A stretch of 11,804 nt of DNA from contig JBBAFS010000052.1 in assembly GCA_041655255.1 (NCBI GenBank), forward strand, positions 1 to 11,804. Direction: 5' to 3'. Each line of letters opens with the position of its first letter. The stretch's first letter is position 1. Below the pieces are notes generated by a model. That model had not been told where the DNA came from and did no database searches. It was given only the letters and a program-made list of their open reading frames with translations. Source of the stretch: JBBAFS01 sp041655255 (GTDB taxonomy: Bacteria; Spirochaetota; Spirochaetia; Sphaerochaetales; Sphaerochaetaceae). The translations under genes were made by a program, and so were the position numbers. Below are positions 6,483-11,804 of the stretch, piece by piece.

Positions 6483-7695
6483 GGCGCTCTCTTTGTTCAC
6501 TTATGGAGCGTAGAAGTCTCATCCCCGCTTTTTCTAATAACTGAGAAGGAGGTGTAATCTGAGGATCTTGAATCAGCATAAAAGCATTGGTCTGGGTACT
6601 CTGGTTTTGAAGCTCTGCGATATCTTGAAGTACTGTTTGATTTGATTGTGGGTCTAATAACAATGAAGAAAGCACCCCAATAGGTCCTTCTTCTTTGGCT
6701 AGAGAAACAAGATCTAACTTATAAGAGATATCTTCACTGAAAGATGAACTAACTGTGACGTTGATGCCATCGCTTATAGGGTAATGAAACTCCCCCAACC
6801 TATTGGCATCGATTAATGTGTTAAATGAAACTTCGGGGTTCAGCACTCCAGTAAAATGAAGCATGCAGTATAACTCTCTTGGTACATGTTTTTGATCTAG
6901 CGAGCGAATAAGATTATCAATTCCTTGTTTAATGTAGTGAATTATTGTTGCTGAGGTAGTGTGTTCATCTAATTCAACAATGCATGTTTCATAACGGTGT
7001 GGACTGAGTTGAATAAATTGAGGATCAAAAGCATCATCAAATAACCATGCTCCATGAGCCCCTGTTTCACTTGAATCAAAAGAGTATGGAGAACCACACA
7101 TCAGGTGGTTCTCTTTTAGTGAGTGTTTATGAATATGCCCCACAATCCACATGACATTACTATACATTTCCAATGTGCTACTGGAAGTTGGAGCATAGCG
7201 ACTGCGAGAGGGTGAACCATCTAAGTCGGTATGTAATAATCCAAGCACCTTACGATCAGTTTCAATGAACGATCGGTCAAACTCTTTCATAGGGTCATCA
7301 GTATAATGAGAAGAGGGAAACGACCATCCAATAATTCTGAGATTCTCTATATCAATGTAATCCCACTTCCCACCTTTACCTAACACAGTGATAAGGTCAT
7401 CTTGTTCTTTAGTAAGCTGTACAAATACATTCGCATCGTGGTTTCCTGCCACTGCTACACACCTAATATGGTGTTCTTTGAGCCTCCGTAGGCCACCAAG
7501 TAGGGGACCATATGCTTCGTACCACCCATCGTCGTGGTGAACCACATCTCCTGCCAATAATAACAGATCTACCTCTTTATCTATGGCAAGATCCACAACA
7601 GCATCCCATGCGGAAAAGCCACTGTACCTTTGGTGGTCAGATAAGGTGACACTGCTTTGACCAATGTGGATATCACTTGCTGCTAATACTCTCAT
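6475..7695 (-). CDS. SbcD/Mre11-like metallophosphoesterase (YhaO-type DNA exonuclease)
   Basis: This 406-residue protein of the calcineurin-like phosphoesterase family is expected to be an Mn2+-dependent nuclease working with the ATPase that follows. All five metal/catalytic motifs are intact and in order: SDIH (7-10), GDVVHH (49-54), GNHD (84-87), LLHTD (153-157) and VGHIHK (185-190). They are followed by CGSPYSFDSSETGAHG (200-215), the usual end of the catalytic domain in YhaO/SbcD proteins. A cap or partner-binding region fills 230-406. The length is close to Bacillus subtilis YhaO (about 408) as I recall it. The start at MRVLAASDIH is fixed by the family, whose first motif follows the start directly. 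No clear Shine-Dalgarno sequence is visible, so translation may be weak. It is the first gene of a two-gene operon, and no yhaM-like gene follows. Confidence 0.93.
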   Translation of the reverse strand: MRVLAASDIHIGQSSVTLSDHQRYSGFSAWDAVVDLAIDKEVDLLLLAGDVVHHDDGWYEAYGPLLGGLRRLKEHHIRCVAVAGNHDANVFVQLTKEQDDLITVLGKGGKWDYIDIENLRIIGWSFPSSHYTDDPMKEFDRSFIETDRKVLGLLHTDLDGSPSRSRYAPTSSSTLEMYSNVMWIVGHIHKHSLKENHLMCGSPYSFDSSETGAHGAWLFDDAFDPQFIQLSPHRYETCIVELDEHTTSATIIHYIKQGIDNLIRSLDQKHVPRELYCMLHFTGVLNPEVSFNTLIDANRLGEFHYPISDGINVTVSSSFSEDISYKLDLVSLAKEEGPIGVLSSLLLDPQSNQTVLQDIAELQNQSTQTNAFMLIQDPQITPPSQLLEKAGMRLLRSISEQRERHE

Positions 7696-7750
7696 ACTCG
7701 GTATACTACCATAGTTTCACCTCGAATCGGTACCTCTTCTCTTTGTTAAA

Positions 7751-7779
7751 ATTCTTTTTAATCAATACAGAAATATCAA
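7751..7779 (-). promoter_or_regulatory. Candidate promoter of the nuclease-ATPase operon
   Basis: On the minus strand TTGATA (7774-7779, five of six matches) and AAGAAT (7751-7756, four of six) are spaced by 17 nt. Transcription would begin near 7744, giving a leader of about 50 nt. It lies back to back with, and partly overlaps, the promoter region of the divergent gene at 7824, so the two could compete or be co-regulated. Confidence 0.35.
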
Positions 7780-7806
7780 AAGCAGTGTATACTTATCTTT
7801 AGATAA
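7764..7806 (+). promoter_or_regulatory. Candidate promoter and downstream palindrome for the P13-like gene
   Basis: TATACT at 7788-7793 is a good -10 box placed to start transcription near 7800, about 24 nt before the ATG. The -35 region (around 7764-7770) is poor, matching at most three of six positions. Immediately downstream, TTATCT-TT-AGATAA (7793-7806) is a perfect 6-2-6 inverted repeat across the likely start point, a typical place for a repressor. Poor -35 plus start-site dyad suggests regulated expression, but this is inference. Confidence 0.4.
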
Positions 7807-7823
7807 TCATAAAGGAGCCTTAT

Positions 7824-8519
7824 ATGCGTAAACGATCTTTTGTACTAGTAGTCTTCATGTGCCTCTTACTGAGTTCACTTTTCTCTTATTCTCTTTTTGA
7901 GGCAATAGTCGACACCACCTTCTCTGGCATTGAGATTGCTGGAGATATGAATAAGATGCGCAAAGGCTTTCAAGCTCCATTTGGAGGGACTTCTATTGGA
8001 AGACTAAAAAAAGGGTTAGCTCAAGAGAATCTTGGTCAATACAGTTTTAATGAGCGACTAGAACTGTATGATACAGTCAAAGTCTCAGTTGGGTGGCCTA
8101 CAGCTAAAAACGCTTTATTAGGTTTTGGTTTAGGTTCTAAGTTACAACACCACCAATTGGGGTATGTTATTGGGCAAGTTGGAGATTGGAGTGCTATCTC
8201 TTTGGCTATCTTTGGAGCAACTATGTATTTCATTGAAGCGATTCCCGAGATGTTTCTTACTCAAGGGGGAGTTCAAGGTGTCCAAGAGAACCACGAAATT
8301 TCTACCCTCTTCTTTATTGCCGGGGGAGCAACCTTAGCAGCTAGTCGTCTGATTCAAGTGATCATACCGTTGGTATATGGTCCTACATATAATAAGACCC
8401 TTCGTGATGGGCTGTACCTAAGTAATGATCTACAAGATACCTTCTCTTTAGATGTGGGACTACATACCCCGTATGCCTCATCACCACAGTGGTACATTGC
8501 GGCAACAATTCGCTTTTAA
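7824..8519 (+). CDS. Exported spirochaetal membrane protein, possibly P13-like porin family
   Basis: This 231-residue protein begins with a clear signal peptide: a basic n-region MRKR, a hydrophobic core at 6-20 and a probable type I cleavage near SYS (21-23). There is no lipobox cysteine. The middle, AKNALLGFGLGS (94-105) followed by GYVIGQVGDWSAISLAIFGA (113-132), resembles the N-x-L-x-G-F-G-x-G-S ... G-x-x-x-G-L-x-G-D pattern of the spirochaetal P13 family. Further hydrophobic stretches lie at about 121-146 and 158-185. The chain ends in YIAATIRF, with a terminal Phe as in outer-membrane proteins. It may therefore be an outer-membrane channel protein. AAGGAG lies 6 nt before the ATG. It is transcribed divergently from the nuclease operon. 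The TRAP genes start 107 nt later on the same strand with no clear terminator between. The gene is certain; the family call is tentative. Confidence 0.7.
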   Translation: MRKRSFVLVVFMCLLLSSLFSYSLFEAIVDTTFSGIEIAGDMNKMRKGFQAPFGGTSIGRLKKGLAQENLGQYSFNERLELYDTVKVSVGWPTAKNALLGFGLGSKLQHHQLGYVIGQVGDWSAISLAIFGATMYFIEAIPEMFLTQGGVQGVQENHEISTLFFIAGGATLAASRLIQVIIPLVYGPTYNKTLRDGLYLSNDLQDTFSLDVGLHTPYASSPQWYIAATIRF

Positions 8520-8540
8520 TCTCTTTTTCATGCACTATTT

Positions 8541-8565
8541 TGTATAAATATGTAAAATTTATACA
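8541..8565 (+). promoter_or_regulatory. 9-bp perfect AT-rich inverted repeat upstream of the TRAP genes
   Basis: TGTATAAAT (8541-8549) and ATTTATACA (8557-8565) form a perfect dyad with a 7-nt centre, 61 nt before the permease ATG. No T run follows, and eight of the nine base pairs... are dominated by A-T, so it would be a weak terminator. An operator is more plausible. Promoter boxes here are indistinct: GATAAA at 8585-8590 preceded by TG is a possible extended -10. No RNA gene is apparent in 8520-8626. Confidence 0.4.
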
Positions 8566-8626
8566 GATTAGACTGTAATATTGTGATAAACTCTGCCATA
8601 CTTTCTTCACTGAGAAAAATCATTCA

Positions 8627-10591
8627 ATGGATACAGATATGGCAGAATTCGCAACAACTGAAGAACTTAAAGCGCAAGCGCTCTTGGAAGAGAAAGAGCC
8701 GGATGGGAAACTTCGTGTATATAAAGGGTTTTTGGGCTCTTTTGTTACTATCTTATTTCTTATTTGGGCTGCTTTTCAAATTTACACCAATACCTTTGGT
8801 GTGATCGATGCTATTAAGCTCAGAGCAGCTCACCTCCTATTTCTCCTTGTTTTCACATTCTTACTTTTTCCGACGTTTAAACAAGAACGCCTAAGTCGTA
8901 CGCTACCACCTTTTTGGGATATTGCATTAGTTGTGATCTCTCTTTTCGTATTTGGGTATATCTTGATAAATTATCCCCAAGTAGCTAAACGGGGTGGATA
9001 CCTCAATAAAACTGATCTATTTTTTGCCGCTTTTGCCCTTTTGTTAGTCTTTGAAGGCTCTAGAAGAACAAGTGGGAATTTAGCAGTCTTAGGTTTAATC
9101 TTTCTACTGTACAACTTTTTAGGTGTGTTTATTCCAGGGACTCTTGGGCACGTCGGTTTTTCGATGAAGCGGGTGCTTAATCATATGATTTGGGGAAGTC
9201 AGGGAATCTTTGGAGTAGGATTAGGAGTAAGTGCTACCTATATCTTCTTGTTTGTCCTTTTTGGTGCGTATTTAAAACATAGTGGTTTTAGTCAATTCAT
9301 TAATGATATCTCTTTAACCTTAGTTGGTAGTAGTGCTGGAGGCCCTGCCAAAGTAGCAGTCTTAGCAAGTGCCTTATTGGGAATGATAAACGGTTCAGCG
9401 GTAGCGAATGTCGCTACCACGGGGACAATTACCATCCCAATGATGAAAAAAAGTGGATATAAAAGTGAATTTGCAGCAGCCGTTGAAGCTGTTGCCTCAA
9501 CAGGTGGGCAGTTCGCCCCTCCTATTATGGGGGCTGTTGGGTTTGTCATGGCTGAGTTTATGGGTGTCAGTTATACTGCAGTATTAATAGCTGCCGCCAT
9601 TCCTGCCTTCTTATATTATCTCGCTCTTTTGTTCGCAGTCCACTTTGAAGCGAAGCGTCTTGGGTTATCTGGTTTAAGTAAAGAAAACATCCCAAATGCC
9701 TTAGAAGTGATCAAAAAGCAGGGTCACTTAGTATTACCTTTAGTCGTTCTTATTGTGATTATGAGTATGGGTTATACCCCGCTGTATGCAGCAGTGATTA
9801 GTATTGGTGCAACGGTTCTCGCTTCTTGGTTAAAGAAAGAAACACGAATGACGTGGAAAGTTATTGTGGAGGCGACTGTAGAGGGTTCTCGTTCGGCAAT
9901 TGCTGTAGGGATGAGTTGTGCCATTATTGGTGTGATTATCGGAACAGTATCACTTACCGGTTTAGGATTGAATTTTGGTTATATCATCTTACGTGTAGTT
10001 GGAGAGGGACAACTTTTATTAGGCGGTCTTATGGTGATGTTGATGAGTACTGTCTTAGGAATGGGAGTTCCTGGTGTTGCCGCTTATGTGATAGTCGCTA
10101 CTGTGTCAGTTCCTGTGTTAATCAAAGCTGGTGCCATTCCAATGGCAGCTCATATGTATTGTTTGATTTATGCCGTTCTTTCTAACATCACCCCACCGGT
10201 AGCCATTAGCAGTTATGTTGCCAGTGGTATTGCCGATTCAAATCAAACTAAGACAAGTTTGATTGCTGTGAAGTTAGGGCTCACTGGATTTATTCTCCCC
10301 TTCTTCTTTTTAACAAACCCTGTTCTGTTATTAGGGACACTCAGTGATGTCCCACTGATGGTGACCATTCAAGCTGTTATTACCAGTAGTATTGGAGCAA
10401 TCGCCTTAGCAGGTGGTACACAAAACTACTTTTTAAGACCAATGAATATCTTTCAAAGAGTGATGCTCATTGGATCTGGATTTTTATTTATTGCCACGAG
10501 TGTTCAAACTGATGTAATCGCTTTAGTATTATTTTCTTTCGTGATTGTATGGCAATTAAGTTCGAAAAAATTACACTTACAAAAGGAGTAA
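8627..10591 (+). CDS. TRAP transporter permease, fused small (DctQ-like) and large (DctM-like) subunits, TAXI type
   Basis: This 654-residue inner-membrane protein is the membrane part of a tripartite ATP-independent periplasmic transporter, driven by an ion gradient, usually Na+. A cytosolic N-terminus (1-33) leads to about four helices (36-58, 66-82, 97-115, 130-143) replacing a separate DctQ subunit. The DctM-like domain follows, with its conserved motifs: GSAVANVATTGTITIPMM (256-273), GQFAPPIMGAVGFVMAEF (294-311), GMGVPGVAAYVI (478-489) and SNITPPVAISSY (519-530). The length fits fused 4TM/12TM permeases, which pair with TAXI receptors, and such a receptor gene follows 3 nt downstream. 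The start is not decided: the ATG at 8627 and the one at 8639 both lack a strong Shine-Dalgarno sequence, and the longer form is given. The substrate is unknown; TAXI systems known from literature carry small carboxylates and amino acids such as glutamate. Confidence 0.94.
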   Translation: MDTDMAEFATTEELKAQALLEEKEPDGKLRVYKGFLGSFVTILFLIWAAFQIYTNTFGVIDAIKLRAAHLLFLLVFTFLLFPTFKQERLSRTLPPFWDIALVVISLFVFGYILINYPQVAKRGGYLNKTDLFFAAFALLLVFEGSRRTSGNLAVLGLIFLLYNFLGVFIPGTLGHVGFSMKRVLNHMIWGSQGIFGVGLGVSATYIFLFVLFGAYLKHSGFSQFINDISLTLVGSSAGGPAKVAVLASALLGMINGSAVANVATTGTITIPMMKKSGYKSEFAAAVEAVASTGGQFAPPIMGAVGFVMAEFMGVSYTAVLIAAAIPAFLYYLALLFAVHFEAKRLGLSGLSKENIPNALEVIKKQGHLVLPLVVLIVIMSMGYTPLYAAVISIGATVLASWLKKETRMTWKVIVEATVEGSRSAIAVGMSCAIIGVIIGTVSLTGLGLNFGYIILRVVGEGQLLLGGLMVMLMSTVLGMGVPGVAAYVIVATVSVPVLIKAGAIPMAAHMYCLIYAVLSNITPPVAISSYVASGIADSNQTKTSLIAVKLGLTGFILPFFFLTNPVLLLGTLSDVPLMVTIQAVITSSIGAIALAGGTQNYFLRPMNIFQRVMLIGSGFLFIATSVQTDVIALVLFSFVIVWQLSSKKLHLQKE

Positions 10592-10594
10592 GAG

Positions 10595-11566
10595 ATGAGA
10601 AAGATAACATTGTTGTTAATCGTATTAGCTGTAATCACTCCTCTAGCACTATGTGCTGGTGGAGCTTCAGAAGCTAAAAAGACGGTGATTAACTTCCCCA
10701 CAGCAGCCACTACTGGAGCCGTATACCCACTGGGTTCAGCTATTGCTAATGTATGGAATAACACCGTTCCTGAAGTTCGAGCTAGTGCTCAAGCAAGTGC
10801 TGGTGGAATTGCGAATCTAAACATGATTGCCGATGAAGAGGCCCAAATTGGTGTGGCAGTAACTTCAATTATGTATGAATCCTTTAATGGTATTGCTACA
10901 TTTGAAGGACGTCCTAACCCAAATTTAAGAGTGATGATTGGACTGTATTACAACCCAAACCAAGTTGTTGTTGCTCCAAATACAAACATTAATAGCCTCA
11001 GAGATCTTGCTGGTAAACGCTTTGCTTCAGGGGCTCCCGGTTCCACAACTGAGGTTGAAACAGACATTCACCTCAATACATTAGGTATTAACTACCCCAA
11101 TGACTTAAGAGTCCAATATGTCGGTTTTACTGAAGCAATCGATTTGATTCGTAATAAACAACTCGATGGTGCTTGGGTGATGGCTGGTGTTCCTAATGCT
11201 GCAGTTACTGAGATGTTAGCCACCGCTGGTGGAAAAATCTTAAATATCGATGCTGATCTTATCGGTAAGCTTCAAGAGAAATATCCTTGGTATGCTCCAT
11301 ATGTTATCCCCGCAGGGACCTATCCAAATCAACAAAGCGATGTTACCACCAGTGCCATTAAAATCACTATTTGTACTGATGCTCGTGTTTCAGATGATGT
11401 CATTTACGAGCTGACCAAATCGTTTTGGGAGAATATCGATGAGTTAAAAGAGACACAAGCTCCATTAAGAGAGACTTTCTTAGAAGAGACTGTCAAAGAC
11501 CTTGCAGGTCTTCCTATCCACGATGGAGCAGCACGCTACTATCGTGAAGTTGGAATTCTTCCATAA
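10595..11566 (+). CDS. TRAP transporter substrate-binding lipoprotein, TAXI family
   Basis: This 323-residue receptor captures the substrate outside the inner membrane and hands it to the permease encoded just upstream. The signal sequence ends in a relaxed lipobox LALC with C20 as probable lipidated residue, followed by AGGASEAKK, a typical spirochaetal tether. TAXI family features are visible: TAATTGAVYPLGSAIA (36-51) for the usual glycine-rich TGGxxGxYYPxG-type start, ASAGGIANLNMI (67-78), DLAGKRFASGAPGSTTEVE (137-155, the hinge and ligand region), and a C-terminal HDGAARYYREVGI (309-321) like the family's HpGAxxYYxExG ending. AAGGAG at 10583-10588 lies inside the last codons of the permease gene, 6 nt before the ATG, so the two are tightly co-expressed. 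A strong terminator follows. Minor point: leucine at -1 of the lipobox is non-standard outside spirochaetes. Confidence 0.93.
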   Translation: MRKITLLLIVLAVITPLALCAGGASEAKKTVINFPTAATTGAVYPLGSAIANVWNNTVPEVRASAQASAGGIANLNMIADEEAQIGVAVTSIMYESFNGIATFEGRPNPNLRVMIGLYYNPNQVVVAPNTNINSLRDLAGKRFASGAPGSTTEVETDIHLNTLGINYPNDLRVQYVGFTEAIDLIRNKQLDGAWVMAGVPNAAVTEMLATAGGKILNIDADLIGKLQEKYPWYAPYVIPAGTYPNQQSDVTTSAIKITICTDARVSDDVIYELTKSFWENIDELKETQAPLRETFLEETVKDLAGLPIHDGAARYYREVGILP

Positions 11567-11574
11567 CTAAGATG

Positions 11575-11605
11575 CAGCCTTCGATTATTCGGAGGCTGTT
11601 TTTTT
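11575..11605 (+). terminator. Rho-independent terminator of the TRAP operon
   Basis: A 9-bp stem CAGCCTTCG/CGGAGGCTG (one T-G wobble) with the 6-nt loop ATTATT is followed directly by seven T (11599-11605). It begins 8 nt after the receptor stop codon. The T run exists only in the plus direction. The converging minus-strand gene reads through the T run and one stem arm and stops in the loop. Confidence 0.92.
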
Positions 11606-11803
11606 AACGTGTTTTTTAAGAAGTCTTACTTGGTGGTAGACAAAAACCACCGACAAAAGTGGAAGCTTATCTAAATCTACCCACCGGGTGTGAGAAAATT
11701 CACTGACGTGTGATGGCTCTATTTTTTCAGGTATATAGTAGGCAAAACTGAGATATCTAAAAAATGGGAGCTTAAGTTTCCATAATAGAACTAACTTCTT
11801 TGG
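11585..11803 (-). CDS. C-terminal fragment of a converging gene, possibly a Nudix hydrolase (runs off right edge)
   Basis: The minus strand is open from the right edge for 72 codons to a TAA at 11585-11587. The residues look like real protein: mixed charge and hydrophobic pattern, with FSHTRWVDLDKLPLLS about 37 residues before the end and then HQVRLLKKHVKK. The W-V-D-L-D-x-L-P-x-L-S sequence followed by a helix is characteristic of the last part of Nudix hydrolases, where an aromatic W-h-x-h-x-x-L-P element follows the catalytic box. The Nudix box itself would lie outside the window, so the family is a guess. The gene converges on the TRAP operon with only 18 nt between the two stop codons. 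The frame covers otherwise unexplained sequence, and I see no competing plus-strand gene. Confidence 0.55.
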   Translation of the reverse strand, partial: PKKLVLLWKLKLPFFRYLSFAYYIPEKIEPSHVSEFSHTRWVDLDKLPLLSVVFVYHQVRLLKKHVKKTASE

Positions 11804-11804
11804 T

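Noticed and set aside
8036..8233. Minus-strand open frame opposite the P13-like gene
   Set aside because: Antisense shadow without a ribosome binding site.
8583..8804. Plus-strand open frame overlapping the permease start
   Set aside because: It is out of frame with the permease, whose N-terminal helix is coded in the other frame; no Shine-Dalgarno sequence.
9292..10185. Open frames in other frames across the TRAP permease (9292-9549 minus, 9826-10185 plus)
   Set aside because: Both fall on the most conserved permease motifs and translate to low-complexity or Cys-rich nonsense.

Overview
The window looks like chromosomal DNA of a moderately AT-rich spirochaete (Spirochaetota). The clues are the lipoprotein signal of the solute receptor at 10595-11566, where a relaxed lipobox is followed by C-A-G-G-A-S-E, and a small exported protein at 7824-8519 that resembles the spirochaetal P13 porin family. 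I cannot place it below phylum level. I see no insertion sequence, phage gene, CRISPR array, tRNA or rRNA. Every long gene has intact reading frames.

Left part (1-2900, all minus strand). The first 26 codons of a PadR-type regulator run off the left edge. They are preceded by a strong ribosome binding site, a perfect -35 box and a 36-bp dyad that could be its operator. Next come a good terminator and a two-gene unit: an alanine/glycine:sodium symporter (agcS type, transcribed first) and an M20 amidohydrolase. A 9-bp perfect hairpin lies in the gap between the two genes. The unit has a recognisable sigma70-type promoter with a palindrome across its -35 box. Together the genes suggest scavenging of amino acids from N-acylated or conjugated amino acids plus Na+-driven uptake.

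Centre (3081-7695, minus strand). A two-gene operon encodes an SbcD/Mre11-like metallophosphoesterase (YhaO type) and a 1133-residue SbcC/Rad50-like ATPase (YhaN type). The two overlap by 8 nt. The ATPase has no CxxC zinc hook. It has two adjacent hydrophobic segments in the middle of its coiled coils and a long extension after the ATPase core. It therefore looks like a membrane-associated relative of SbcCD, and it is the most interesting object in the window.

Right part (7824-11804, mainly plus strand). A divergent promoter region leads into the exported P13-like protein. A TRAP transporter of the TAXI type follows: a fused small-plus-large permease and, 3 nt later, its lipoprotein substrate receptor. 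A strong terminator ends this unit. A converging minus-strand gene, possibly a Nudix hydrolase, enters from the right edge, and its stop codon lies in the loop of that terminator hairpin.

The functional theme outside the nuclease pair is ion-gradient-driven uptake of small organic molecules. No single obviously new multi-gene system is present. The items best worth a second look are the YhaO/YhaN pair with its unusual ATPase architecture and several operator-like dyads.
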